NCBI RefSeq assembly: GCF_006539185.1
Contig: NZ_BJMN01000017.1
Coordinates: forward strand, 1 to 64,000
Source of the DNA: Streptomyces gardneri
GTDB taxonomy: Bacteria > Actinomycetota > Actinomycetes > Streptomycetales > Streptomycetaceae
Direction of reading: 5' to 3'
DNA length: 64,000 nucleotides
A program made the position numbers and the translations under genes. Positions 16,329-25,320 of the stretch are shown one piece after another (positions within the stretch are counted from its first letter, which is position 1; every line of letters begins with the position of its first letter). A model generated the notes under the pieces. That model was not told where the DNA came from, ran no database searches, and saw only the letters and a program-made list of their open reading frames with translations.

Positions 16329-19007
16329 TCACCGGTCCTTGTCCGACGTGCCGGCGAGAAGTGGCTGTTCGGTCCAGATGACCTTGCCGTCCGCGGTGTA
16401 GCGGGTGCCCCAGCGGTCGGCGAACTGGGCCACCAGGAACAGGCCCCGTCCACCCTCGTCGGTGGTCGCCGCGCGCCGCAGGTGTGGAGCGGTGCTGCTG
16501 CCGTCCGAGACCTCGCAGATCAATGCGCGATCGCGGATCAGACGTACGCGGACCGGCTCGGCGGCGTAGCGGATGGCGTTGGTGACAAGCTCGCTGAGGA
16601 TCAGCTCGGTGGTGAACGACTCCTCCTCCAGACCCCATTCGGCCATCGTGCGGGCGACGGCGGCTCGAACCTGGCCGACGGCCGACGGATCGGACGCGAC
16701 GTCCCAGGCGGCAGTACGGGCGCTGCCGAGCGCACGCGTGCGGGCGACCACCAGCGCGATGTCGTCCGAGGGCTGCTCGGGCAGCAACGCGTCCAGAACC
16801 GCGCCGCAGGTCTGCTCGGGCGTACGGCCGGGGTGAGCCAGGGTACGCCGCAGCAGTTCCAGCCCTTCGTCGATGTCGCGGGTGCGGTCCTCCACGAGAC
16901 CGTCGGTGTAGAGAACGAGGCCGCTGCCCTCGGGGAGCTCGATCTCGGCGGTCTCGAACGGGAGTCCGGAGAGCCCGAGAGGTGGGCCGCCCGGTACGGC
17001 GGCGAACTCCGCGCTGCCGTCGGGGCGCACGATGACGGGCTCGAAGTGGCCGGCGCGGGCCATCGTGCACAGCTGGGTGCCCGGGTCGTAGAGCGCGTAC
17101 AGGCAGGTGGCGCCCGTGACCGGAGCGCCGTCGGCGTCGCCGCTCTCGTCCTGGTCGATCCGAGTGACCAGTTCGTCGAGGCGCCACAGGAGTTCGTCTG
17201 GCGCCAGGTCCAGGGAGGAGAAGTTGTGGACCGCGGTGCGCAGCCGGCCCATGGTGGCGGCGGCGTGCAGCCCGTGGCCGACCACGTCCCCCACGACGAG
17301 GGCGACGCGGGCGCCGGGTAGCGGGATGACGTCGAACCAGTCCCCGCCGACACCGCTGCTGCCCGCATGCGCGGGCAGGTAGCGGTGGGCCACGTCGAGC
17401 GCGTTCTGCTCCGGCAAGGCGCGGGGGAGCAGGCTGCGCTGCAGGGCGACCGCCAGGGTGTGCTCGCGCGTGAAGCGGCGGGCGTTGTCGATGGTGACCG
17501 CCGCACGGGCGCCCAGTTGCTCGGCGAGTGTCACGTCGTCGTGCTCGAACGGCTCGGGCTTGCGCGACCGCCAGAACGTGACGACACCCAGGATGACGCC
17601 GCGGGCGCGCAGCGGAGCCGCGATCATCGAATGGATGCCGGCCTCGACAAGTCTCCGGGCCCGTTCGGGGTCTTGAGCCTGCCAGCCGGAGAAGGCGGTC
17701 ATGTCCGCCTCCAAGACCGTCTCGCCCGAGCCGAAGCCGAGGCTCTGCGGGGTGGACGGGACGAAATGGATCAGTTTGCCGGGCGGGTAGAGCGGTGTGT
17801 CGTCCCGGATACCCCGGAACGCGACACGGCGCATCGCCGCATCACCCCCCGACGGCTCCTCGCCCCGCAGGACGGGGTCGGCCAGGTCGACGGTGACGAA
17901 GTCGGCGAACCGGGGGACGGCGAAGTCCGCCAGCTCCTGGGAGGTCCGCTCGACGTCGAGGCTGGTGCCGATTTCCAATCCGGCGTCGAACAGCAGCTTC
18001 AGGCGTTCCTGCGCCACATCGGCCCTGCCGGTGACGGTCTGCAGCTCGGTGGTGTCCCGCAGCGTCGCGACACAGCCGGACGGCCCGCCTCCGGGGTCGG
18101 TCGGCCGCTGGTTGACGGCCAGCAGCCGGTTCCCGGTCAGGTACACCTCGTCGGTGGCCGAACGCCCGGAAGCCAACAGCCGGGCTATGTCCGGGGCGAG
18201 GCCCAGCTCACGGGCGAGCAGGCCCTCCGCGTCCGGGCTCAGACCGAGCAGCCTGCGCGCCTCGTCGTTGGCCAGCACCAGTCGACCGTCGCCGTCGAGG
18301 ATCAGAACGCCCTCGCGCACGGCGTGCAGCACCGCGTCGTGGTGCTCGTACATGCGGGTCATCTCGGCGGGGCCCAGGCCGTGGGTCTGGCGGCGCAGTC
18401 GCCTGCCGACCAGAGCGGTACCGAAGGTGGCGACCGCCAGCGCGGCCGCCGCGGCACCGAGCAGCAGGGGCAGCTGATGATCGACGACTCCGCTCACGGC
18501 TTCGAGCGTGACCCCTGCGGAAACCAGAGCGATGACGTCGCCCTCGGCGTCGGTCACGGGGACCACCGCGCGGGTGGACGGGCCGAGGGTGCCGGTCACG
18601 GTCTCCCTGACGATCCCGCCTGCCGCAGCAGGGCCGATCGTGCCGATGTACTGCCTTCCGATCTGTGCCGGATCGGGGTGGGTGATGCGGATCCCGTCCG
18701 TGGTCATCGCCACGAGAAAGTCGACGCCGGACGCCTTTCGCGCTTCTTCGGCGCGTGGCTGGAGCACTGCGGTCGGGTCGGGACCGGCCAGGGCCTCCTC
18801 GATTCCCGGCGCGTTGGCGAAGGTCTCGGCCACGGCGAGGGACCGGTTGCGCGCTTCCCGCTCGCTGTCCGCCCGGGACTGCAGTACGAGAGCAACCACG
18901 GCGGCCACGACGAGGAGCACCACGATCGCCGCCTGTAGGGAGAAGACCTGACGGGCGACGGTGCGGACGCTCAACGCGGAGCGCAGGCGGCCGAGGAATC
19001 CGGCCAT
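16329..19007 (-). CDS. Membrane sensor phosphatase: Cache-like sensor, PAS, GAF, SpoIIE (PP2C) and anti-sigma-type ATPase domains
   Basis: 892 residues. Two membrane helices (about 25-43 and 178-200) flank an extracytoplasmic Cache-like sensor. Then come a PAS domain (about 215-330), a GAF domain (about 345-520), a SpoIIE/PP2C phosphatase (about 530-750; GGDWFDVI, VGDVVGHG, YTDGLVED, SDDIALVV metal-site motifs) and a C-terminal HATPase of the RsbW kind (LSELVTNAIRYA N-box, GGRGLFLVAQFADRWG). It combines phosphatase and kinase/binding halves of partner-switching in one chain, so it probably acts on STAS anti-anti-sigma proteins in response to an outside signal. Monocistronic. A STAS gene 13 kb away is disrupted. 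Confidence 0.9.
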   Translation of the reverse strand: MAGFLGRLRSALSVRTVARQVFSLQAAIVVLLVVAAVVALVLQSRADSEREARNRSLAVAETFANAPGIEEALAGPDPTAVLQPRAEEARKASGVDFLVAMTTDGIRITHPDPAQIGRQYIGTIGPAAAGGIVRETVTGTLGPSTRAVVPVTDAEGDVIALVSAGVTLEAVSGVVDHQLPLLLGAAAAALAVATFGTALVGRRLRRQTHGLGPAEMTRMYEHHDAVLHAVREGVLILDGDGRLVLANDEARRLLGLSPDAEGLLARELGLAPDIARLLASGRSATDEVYLTGNRLLAVNQRPTDPGGGPSGCVATLRDTTELQTVTGRADVAQERLKLLFDAGLEIGTSLDVERTSQELADFAVPRFADFVTVDLADPVLRGEEPSGGDAAMRRVAFRGIRDDTPLYPPGKLIHFVPSTPQSLGFGSGETVLEADMTAFSGWQAQDPERARRLVEAGIHSMIAAPLRARGVILGVVTFWRSRKPEPFEHDDVTLAEQLGARAAVTIDNARRFTREHTLAVALQRSLLPRALPEQNALDVAHRYLPAHAGSSGVGGDWFDVIPLPGARVALVVGDVVGHGLHAAATMGRLRTAVHNFSSLDLAPDELLWRLDELVTRIDQDESGDADGAPVTGATCLYALYDPGTQLCTMARAGHFEPVIVRPDGSAEFAAVPGGPPLGLSGLPFETAEIELPEGSGLVLYTDGLVEDRTRDIDEGLELLRRTLAHPGRTPEQTCGAVLDALLPEQPSDDIALVVARTRALGSARTAAWDVASDPSAVGQVRAAVARTMAEWGLEEESFTTELILSELVTNAIRYAAEPVRVRLIRDRALICEVSDGSSTAPHLRRAATTDEGGRGLFLVAQFADRWGTRYTADGKVIWTEQPLLAGTSDKDR

Positions 19008-19628
19008 AGTCCATGTCTAGCACCGGCCCGAACGGCGGGCGAGTGGGCGGCCCGGGCACGGAACGTACCGACCCAGGGGCACGCACTGCTGATCGGCCCG
19101 AACCGCCCGCCAGGCCCACGCCTTCACGGAGCGGACGAGCAGCGAGCTGTCGGCTGCGTACGGTCCGGCCTGATGCAGGAGCCGGCGGCCGCCGGACCGG
19201 CCGCCGGCCCGGGATTGAGTGGCATCGATGGGCGTGGCTCGGCGGGGCGAGTATCCGCCGCCGACTACCAGGGGTGACCAGCGGCGAACCGGTGAAGACC
19301 GGCAGCGGCCCGGACGCCACCCACTGCGGCTGCATCCACGCCATCACTGACATCTCCACGTGGACTGATCCCAGGCTGAGGGGCCATGGTCCCCCCGCCC
19401 GGCACCCGGTCAGGCCGGGGCCCGCCCGGCGCACGGCCGACATCCTCGGCGGCCGCCGAACCAGTGCTCCCGTCACCGCAGGCACTGTGCGCGTTCTGCC
19501 GCGTGGCGGCACCCTGCCGTGCTCCGGCGAACCTTGCCCTCCGGCGGCGAGCAGGTGAAGCAGACCTGCCGAGCAATGTGTCACCGCCCAGGACCGGCCG
19601 GGCGCAGAGCAGCGAACTCCCCGGGCGG
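19008..19628. other. Gap of ~620 bp without a convincing gene
   Basis: Open frames exist on both strands but their codon third positions and compositions (Arg/Gly/Pro-rich) look like noise. No terminator or operator stood out. It contains the upstream region of the leftward phosphatase gene. Confidence 0.5.
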
Positions 19629-21041
19629 TCAGTCGCCCGCCGCACCCGGCGCCGTCCGAGCCGCGGCCGCCCTCCGACCCCTGCGGCGCGAGCGCGGACG
19701 CCCCGGCGCCGTGCCTGTCGACAATTGGAACGTGACCACTACGCGGGCACCGCCCAGGGGGCCGCGCGTGATGCGGACGGCGCCCCGGGCGGCGAGGGCC
19801 GCGCGACGGGCGATGTCGAGCCCGAGGCCGGTGGAGCCCGTACTCCCGCCGCGGGCGAGGGCATCGTCCGGGTCGGCGATGCCGGGGCCGGCGTCGTGAA
19901 CGGTCAGTTCCACGGTGTGGGCGGTGCGGCACACGGAGACCTCCAGGGCGGTGCCCCGGGAGGTGTACCGGAAGACGTTGCCCACGAGCGCGTCCACGAC
20001 GGCCGTGATGTCCGCTTCGGGGAGGCAGACGGGGGTCGTCTCGTCCGTGATCTGCAGTGTGCAGGGACGGTCCTGCTGACCCGCGAGCACGGCCCAGAAG
20101 GCCGCGCGTCGACGGACGACGTCGGCGACTTCGCAGTGGTCCCCGCCCTCCCGCGGCCCGTCGGGCGATTCCTCGCCCCGCAGCGCCCGGCCCATCGGGC
20201 CGACGGCGAGCGGCGTGCGAGCCTCGGCGATGATCGCGTTGAGCTCCCGCTCCAGTTCGGCGACGGCCGTCCGGATGCGTCCGGTGTCGGCGCTCGGAGC
20301 GATCCGTTCGACCGCCAGGTGTAGGGCGGTCAGGGGGGTGCGGAGCCGGTGGGACAGGTCCGCGACCAGTTCCCGTTCGACGGCGAGCAGGTCCGTCATG
20401 CGGTCGGCCATGGTGTTGAAGGCCGTGCCCGCTTCCTTCAGTTCCGGCGGTCCCTTCGGCTGCACGCGGGTGTCGAGGTTGCCGGTGCCGAGCCGGCGTG
20501 ATGCCTCGGCAAGCCGCTTCGCCGCCGTGACGACGGCGGAGCCGAGGCGGTCGGCGACCAGGACGGAGCCGCCGAGCAGGACGACCGCCAGACCCGCCAT
20601 GACGCTCCACGACAGGACGACCCCACGGGTCAGGTCGTCGTCGGGCACGAAGTTCTCCACCACCGCGACCCGGTCCTGGGGCAGGATCACCGGCTGCAGG
20701 TAGATCCAGCCGCCGGGCACGTCCCGGGAGATGGACTCGCGTTCCTCCTCGGCCCGGCCCAGCAGATCCGGCGGAGCGTGCCCCGCGCCGCCGACCGTGC
20801 TGTGGTCCGGCAGATGGATGACCATGTGCTCGGCCGCGCGCAGCCCCGCCCCCGCCTCGCGGAGCTCGGCCGCGTCCGTGGTGAGGGCCAGGATCGGCGC
20901 CATCGCCGCCGCGCTCTGCTCGGCCGCCGTGATGCTCTGCTCGCGGGCGAGCGACATCACGAGCAGACCCAGCGGGATCAGGAACGACAGCGCCACCATG
21001 GAGGTGACGGCCAGGGCCACCCCCGCCAGGGAGCGCCTCAC
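19629..21041 (-). CDS. Sensor histidine kinase, last gene of the CcdA/thioredoxin operon
   Basis: About 470 residues from GTG 21041. Two membrane helices bracket an extracytoplasmic sensor of ~115 residues, followed by HAMP, the His-box ELVADLSHRLRTPLTALHL, and a catalytic domain with VGNVFRYTS (N-box), VHDAGPGIADPDD (G1) and GSTGLGLDIARRA (G2). The C-terminus is Arg-rich. No response regulator is adjacent; the redox lipoprotein genes lie upstream on the same strand (205 bp gap). The likely partner is the orphan OmpR-type regulator at 26171, because that gene's neighbour and this operon share a repeat-containing promoter. Confidence 0.85.
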   Translation of the reverse strand: MRRSLAGVALAVTSMVALSFLIPLGLLVMSLAREQSITAAEQSAAAMAPILALTTDAAELREAGAGLRAAEHMVIHLPDHSTVGGAGHAPPDLLGRAEEERESISRDVPGGWIYLQPVILPQDRVAVVENFVPDDDLTRGVVLSWSVMAGLAVVLLGGSVLVADRLGSAVVTAAKRLAEASRRLGTGNLDTRVQPKGPPELKEAGTAFNTMADRMTDLLAVERELVADLSHRLRTPLTALHLAVERIAPSADTGRIRTAVAELERELNAIIAEARTPLAVGPMGRALRGEESPDGPREGGDHCEVADVVRRRAAFWAVLAGQQDRPCTLQITDETTPVCLPEADITAVVDALVGNVFRYTSRGTALEVSVCRTAHTVELTVHDAGPGIADPDDALARGGSTGSTGLGLDIARRAALAARGAVRITRGPLGGARVVVTFQLSTGTAPGRPRSRRRGRRAAAARTAPGAAGD

Positions 21042-21246
21042 CGCGGGGCCCCGGGCTCGGCGTGGCGTCTTCGGGGCCCTCGGTTCACGGGTACAGCGCT
21101 CCAACGGGTAGCCGTGTGCCCAGCGCCACGGTCGGGGGATTCGGGTCCGGGGTCCGGGCGACGGGCCGCCGGAGGGCCTCCCGGTACGACGTCCTCCGGG
21201 AGTGGCGTATGCCGTCACCGGCCCCGTGATCCGGGACGACGGGCCG

Positions 21247-21837
21247 TCAGGAGGTGGCGAACGCCAGGCCGTGTTCGCCGGTGCGCAGGGACACCGCCCG
21301 GTCGGCCACGGGGATCGTACACCCCTCGGTCGAACTGCAGCTCGCATAGCCGATCAGCACCTTCGCCTCGCCCGGAGCGGTCGCCCGGATCGGCAGCGTC
21401 ACCGTGACGGGGCCGTCGGGGTAGACCGGTAGGGCGCCGCGCACGCCCGGCACCGTGATGCTCTTGACCGGCTTGTCCACGGTCATCTCACCGGCGGTGG
21501 CGAGCGAACCGACGGGACGGACCTCGGTCGGTCGCCCCACCCCTTCGACGCCTTCGGCGGGGAGCGCGGTGCTGTAGAGGTGGAAGCCGGCTTCGTCGGG
21601 CGTGAACGTGGCGACCAGGGTTCCCGCGTCGGACTTCCAGTCGGCCACGCTCAGCCGGACGGTGACGCCGTTCTCGTTGAACTCGGTCACGGCGGCGGCG
21701 TGCGACGGCGCGGACTCCTGGCCGCAGCCGGTCAGCGAGGCGGCGCCCAGCAGTGCGGCCGCGGTCCAGGCGAGGCGCGTGCGCGCGGCGCGGGGGAGGC
21801 GGGGGGCCGGGTGGGGGGAGGCCATGGGGTGTCTCAT
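21247..21837 (-). CDS. Lipoprotein with DsbD N-terminal-like domain
   Basis: 196 residues. The lipobox is AASLTGC. The mature domain is immunoglobulin-like: VTEFNENGVTVRLSVADWKSD..., GFHLYSTALP, and the closing GYASCSSTEGCTIPVADRAVSL, which places two Cys six residues apart where the DsbD alpha domain has its redox pair and the Pro-rich strand after it. In DsbD this domain hands electrons to periplasmic partners. Here it is free-standing and lipid-anchored, consistent with a split DsbD. ATG 21837 has GGAAAG upstream. Confidence 0.7.
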   Translation of the reverse strand: MRHPMASPHPAPRLPRAARTRLAWTAAALLGAASLTGCGQESAPSHAAAVTEFNENGVTVRLSVADWKSDAGTLVATFTPDEAGFHLYSTALPAEGVEGVGRPTEVRPVGSLATAGEMTVDKPVKSITVPGVRGALPVYPDGPVTVTLPIRATAPGEAKVLIGYASCSSTEGCTIPVADRAVSLRTGEHGLAFATS

Positions 21838-21991
21838 GTCGTCTTTCCGTGTCTTTCGCGTGTTTCGGGGAGGTGGGCCGCACACCGAGGGCGCGACCGG
21901 CCCTCATGGGTACGGGGGAGTGGAGCCGTCCGGTGCGCAGGGGGAGTCGGGTCCTCCCTGGCGCATGGCGGTGGCACTCGGGTACCGGCGC

Positions 21992-22774
21992 TCACAGGGC
22001 CGCGGTCGTGCCCTGCAGCCTTACCTGCAACGCGTACACCAGGTCGGTCCACAGGCCGGTGACCAGCAGGAGGCCGACGAGGACCAGAAGTGCGCCGCCG
22101 GCCCGCATGACGGTCCTGTGGTGGTTCCTGACCCATCGGAAGGCGCGCAGGGCCCGCTGGAAGGCGAGTGCGGTGAGGAGGAAGGGCGCGCCCAGCCCCA
22201 CGCAGTAGCAGACCATGAGGAGGGCGCCGCGCCCGGCGCTGGCCTCGTTCCAGGCCAGGGCCTGCACGGCGGCCAGGGTCGGCCCGATGCAAGGGGTCCA
22301 GCCCACGCCGAAGACGACGCCCAGCAGGGGCGCGCCGGCCAGGCCGAAGGAGGGCCGACGGCTGCTGCGCAGTTCGCGCTGGGTGAAGCCGGGCAGCCAG
22401 CCCGCGAAGGCGAGGCCCATGACGACGGTCAACAGGCCCAGGACCAGCGTGATGCCGTCCTGGTAGGCGAGCAGGTTGCGCCCGACGAAGCCGAACAGGG
22501 CGCCCCCGGACACCAGGACGCCGCTGAAACCCAGGACGAACAGCGCCGCTCCGGCGACCATCCGCCCGCGCCGCCCGCCGTCCGCCTCGGCGAGGTCGGA
22601 CACCGACAGGCTGGTGACGTAGCTCAGGTAGCCCGGCACGAGCGGCAGGACGCACGGGGAAAGGAAGGACACCAGGCCTGCGGCTGCGGCCACCGGCACG
22701 GCGAGGAGCAGGGTGCCCGACACCGCGCTGGCGGCCGGCCCGGCGGCGAGCGCCGCCCACGTGGGGCCCGTCAC
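21992..22774 (-). CDS. CcdA-family membrane thiol-disulphide electron carrier
   Basis: 260 residues, six membrane helices. The two essential cysteines are in [17 protein letters not shown] (helix 1) and [15 protein letters not shown] (helix 4), both preceding Pro as in CcdA/DsbD-beta. CcdA moves electrons from cytoplasmic thioredoxin across the membrane to outside thioredoxin-like proteins. GTG 22774 overlaps the TlpA stop by 4 bp (GTGA), so the pair is translationally coupled, naming TlpA as its direct partner. No cytochrome c assembly genes are nearby. Confidence 0.9.
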   Translation of the reverse strand: MTGPTWAALAAGPAASAVSGTLLLAVPVAAAAGLVSFLSPCVLPLVPGYLSYVTSLSVSDLAEADGGRRGRMVAGAALFVLGFSGVLVSGGALFGFVGRNLLAYQDGITLVLGLLTVVMGLAFAGWLPGFTQRELRSSRRPSFGLAGAPLLGVVFGVGWTPCIGPTLAAVQALAWNEASAGRGALLMVCYCVGLGAPFLLTALAFQRALRAFRWVRNHHRTVMRAGGALLVLVGLLLVTGLWTDLVYALQVRLQGTTAAL

Positions 22775-23370
22775 TCGTCCTCCCCGGCGACCCGGTCTAC
22801 GAGGGGCTCCAGCCGCGCGCGGGTGACCGGACCGGAGACGGCGACGGCGATCCGGCCCTGCCGGTCGATGACCAGGGTGGAAGGGATGGCCTGCGGGTTG
22901 AGCAGCGCGGGCGGGAAGGCCAGCAGCAGCCTTCCGTCGGGATCGTGGATGCTCGGATACCGCAGACCGTAGGTCCTCTCGAACTCCCGGGCCGGCCCGG
23001 TGGAACGGTCGCGGATGTTGACGCCCAGGAGCTCCACGCCGCGCGGCGCCGCCGCACCGCGCAGCGCCTCCAGGTCGGCGGCCTCGGCGCGACAAGGGGC
23101 GCACCAGGAGCCCCACACGTTCAGGACGACGACCTTGCCGCGGTACGAGCGCAGCGCCAGGTCCCGGCCCGTGAGGTCCCGGCCGGAGGTGTCGGGCGCG
23201 GAAGGGCGTTCGGCGACCGGCAGCACCGCCGCGGTCTCGACGGTGCCCGCTCCCGGCGCGCCGCCGTCCGCTCCCGCCACGGCGCCCCCGCCGCAGCCGG
23301 TGGCCGCGAGGGCGAGGAGGAACAGGACGACCGTCGCCGACGCGCCACGTCTGTGGCCGCGGGCCGTCAT
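22771..23370 (-). CDS. TlpA/ResA-like thioredoxin lipoprotein (WCAPC)
   Basis: 199 residues. Lipobox ALAATGC, short spacer, then a thioredoxin fold: [21 protein letters not shown] active site, an insertion after the first strands typical of TlpA/ResA, and the cis-Pro loop [12 protein letters not shown]. It should sit outside the membrane and be reduced by CcdA. ATG 23370 overlaps the previous gene's stop by one base (TGATG), and its own stop overlaps CcdA, so three genes are translated as a coupled set. Confidence 0.9.
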   Translation of the reverse strand: MTARGHRRGASATVVLFLLALAATGCGGGAVAGADGGAPGAGTVETAAVLPVAERPSAPDTSGRDLTGRDLALRSYRGKVVVLNVWGSWCAPCRAEAADLEALRGAAAPRGVELLGVNIRDRSTGPAREFERTYGLRYPSIHDPDGRLLLAFPPALLNPQAIPSTLVIDRQGRIAVAVSGPVTRARLEPLVDRVAGEDE

Positions 23371-24194
23371 CAGGCCCACTTCCGCAGGAATGCGCCGAGG
23401 CCCGTCTCGGTCAGCTCGGGGTTGCCGGTCGAGTGCGTCTCGGTCACCACCTTGCCGTTGCCGTCAAGGACGACCAGGACGGGCATCTTGTACGCGCCCT
23501 CGCCGGAGCAGTAGTCGCGCAGGAGGTCGAAGGCCGAGGAGTCCTGGCTGCCGATGTCGACCTTGACCACGTGGTACGAGGCGTCCAGGAGCGCCCCCAC
23601 GCCGCTCGTGGCGAACACCCGGTCGGCGGCCTTGCAGTTGCCGCACCAGTTGGCGCCGAAGTCGATCAGCACCTTCTTGCCGTCGGCCTTGGCGGCGGCG
23701 ACCGCGGCCGTGACGGCTCCACGGGCGTCCGCACCTGTCGGGTAGCCGCTGGTGAAGCCCGAGGAGCCCGAGACGGGAGCGCTCTTCTTCACGGCGGGCC
23801 TGGTCGGGGCGGGAGCGGCAGTGGTCCTGGCGGGGCGAGGGGCGGCTTTAGTCGTCGCCGCGGGGCGAGGGGTTGCCTTGGTCGTCGCCGCGGGTCGCTT
23901 GGCCACGGGCGAGGAGGCGGAAGGGCTCGGCCGGGTCGTCGGGGGGACCGACGTCGCGGCGGCGGGGGAGGCGGATGCCGTCGCCGCCTCCATGGGCGCC
24001 GGGGCGCCGGTTCCCTGGTCGGCCGGAGCGTCCGGGGCCGCCGCCACGGACACGTTCTGCGCCGCGTCGTTCTTCGAGCCGCCCACTCCGCAGGCCGTGG
24101 CGACGGCGGCGGAGGCGATCGTGAGGGAGACGGCCGAGAAGCGGACGAGGCCCTGGATGCCGACGGTGCGTTGTTTGCGCCGGTGTGCGGCCAT
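23370..24194 (-). CDS. Thioredoxin-like lipoprotein with long Pro/Thr/Ala linker (WCGNC)
   Basis: 274 residues, first gene of the redox operon. A twin-Arg-free signal with lipobox AVATAC is followed by about 100 residues of Ala/Pro/Thr/Ser linker, which could span the cell wall, then a thioredoxin domain (about 150-274): [20 protein letters not shown] active site, [12 protein letters not shown] and the cis-Pro region [11 protein letters not shown]. The domain is closest to the DsbD-gamma/DUF255-like group. It would take electrons from CcdA and pass them to wall or secreted targets. Promoter with three 11-bp repeats lies about 125-200 bp upstream. Confidence 0.87.
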   Translation of the reverse strand: MAAHRRKQRTVGIQGLVRFSAVSLTIASAAVATACGVGGSKNDAAQNVSVAAAPDAPADQGTGAPAPMEAATASASPAAATSVPPTTRPSPSASSPVAKRPAATTKATPRPAATTKAAPRPARTTAAPAPTRPAVKKSAPVSGSSGFTSGYPTGADARGAVTAAVAAAKADGKKVLIDFGANWCGNCKAADRVFATSGVGALLDASYHVVKVDIGSQDSSAFDLLRDYCSGEGAYKMPVLVVLDGNGKVVTETHSTGNPELTETGLGAFLRKWA

Positions 24195-24319
24195 GACGGA
24201 TCAACCCCTTGTGTCGGTGAGCTCTCCGGGGCCTTGAGGCGGCCGATGCCGGAGCGGGCGCAGGACGCGGCCCGGCGTCCTGCCCGCCGGGGCCGGAGCG
24301 ATCGTCCTGACCGACCGTG

Positions 24320-24392
24320 AGCTTAGGTGCCGAGAACGCGTCCTGGGCCGTCCTGATGCCACCCATCAGGCACGCTTAAGGAACTGCTCAGG
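24320..24392 (-). promoter_or_regulatory. Promoter A: triple 11-bp direct repeat and -10 box of the redox operon
   Basis: On the minus strand, CCTGAG (24392-24387), CCTTAA (24381-24376) and CCTGAT (24370-24365) are spaced exactly 11 bp. The -10-like TAAGCT (24325-24320) starts exactly 45 bp after the first base of the third repeat. No good -35 box is present, as expected for an activator-dependent promoter. The spacing is that of OmpR/PhoB-type regulator sites. The same layout recurs at 25139-25211. Confidence 0.65.
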
Positions 24393-24453
24393 TTCGCGAC
24401 CGCAAGCTCTTCACCAGGGGTTCTCCGGCCGTCCGCGGCCCCTGCCCGAGGAC

Positions 24454-25011
24454 TCACAACCGGGTCTCGCGCACGCTGGCCCGCGCCGTAGGCACGACGG
24501 TCGCCGTGATCTGCGAGCGGTGTTCGTCGCTGGTGAAGACGACCACCAGCGTGCCGGGATCGCTCTGACCGGTGCTCGTGCGGAAACCCGGATCGGGAAC
24601 GGCCGAGACGAAGCACACGCTGTCGCGGCCGTACTGGACGGTGACCTTGCCCCCTTCGGAGGGAACCGTGTGCAGCCCGGGGCCGCCGCTGCACTTCGAG
24701 GCCGACGGCCGGGGCGTGGACGTGACGGGCGCCCGCGTGGCCGAGGGCGACGGCGAGGGCGTACGGGTGGTCGGCGGCGGTGACGAGGGGGACGCGGTCG
24801 TTGGGGTGGGCGCCTTCGGCGTGGTCGCGACGGACGAGGCCGGCACCCCGACGAGGACGGACGGGGAGGGGTAGACCGCCTGGACCGACCGCGCGGCGGG
24901 TGGGGTCGGTCGGGTCAGGCCGATGACGAAGTACACCGTGAGCATCACCGCGGTGACGCTGGCCGCGGTGCACGACAGCCATATGAGGAGATAGCGCAGG
25001 AGGCGTGGCAC
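24454..25011 (-). CDS. Single-pass membrane protein with Pro/Thr-rich linker, unknown function
   Basis: 185 residues from GTG 25011 (an in-frame GTG eight codons upstream is also possible). One membrane helix (WLSCTAASVTAVMLTVYFVI), a 60-residue Pro/Ser/Thr linker, then a small outside domain with a Cys pair (SASKCSGGPGLH, RDSVCFVSAVPDP) and a beta-rich end. Similar proteins occur widely in Streptomyces without known function. It lies between the redox operon and the CAP gene; promoter B lies upstream of it on the other strand. Confidence 0.65.
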   Translation of the reverse strand: MPRLLRYLLIWLSCTAASVTAVMLTVYFVIGLTRPTPPAARSVQAVYPSPSVLVGVPASSVATTPKAPTPTTASPSSPPPTTRTPSPSPSATRAPVTSTPRPSASKCSGGPGLHTVPSEGGKVTVQYGRDSVCFVSAVPDPGFRTSTGQSDPGTLVVVFTSDEHRSQITATVVPTARASVRETRL

Positions 25012-25138
25012 CGCATCAGTGTGGCCGACGCCCACCGCACCACCCACCCCACCCTCGCTCACGGAGAGGTGTACGTGTCCCGTACGGGCCGACGCGATCG
25101 GCGGCCCGACCCGGCGACCGCCCCGGGCCGGTCCCGAA

Positions 25139-25211
25139 CCTGAGCTCTGGCTTAGGTCCTCCTGAGCGCATCCCTCAGACGGCGTTTTCGCAGCCTCGGC
25201 ACGCCTACGCT
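25139..25211 (+). promoter_or_regulatory. Promoter B: triple 11-bp direct repeat and -10 box of the CAP gene
   Basis: CCTGAG (25139-25144), GCTTAG (25150-25155) and CCTGAG (25161-25166) are spaced exactly 11 bp, and TACGCT (25206-25211) starts 45 bp after the first base of the third repeat. Upstream of the first repeat the sequence GGTC-C-CGAA is also shared with promoter A (GGTC-G-CGAA). Alignment over the repeat block gives the consensus CCTGAGC-N5-CTTARG-N4-CCTGA. It would drive the CAP gene with a ~100-nt leader. Confidence 0.65.
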
Positions 25212-25320
25212 CCCGTCTCGGCGCCGGCGGACCCTCTCCGCCGCACGAAACCCGCCCGACCCGACGCGGACCTGGGCCGGCCCCGCCACCGCACCCGTAC
25301 ACCCCCTGGAGGAAGCCGAG

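Noticed and set aside
19265..19645. Possible small leftward gene before the phosphatase
   Set aside because: No ribosome site, poor codon bias and no recognisable motif.
18208..20610. 800-codon leftward frame across the phosphatase/kinase gap
   Set aside because: Low-complexity Arg/Pro/Gly translation in the wrong frame of two real genes.
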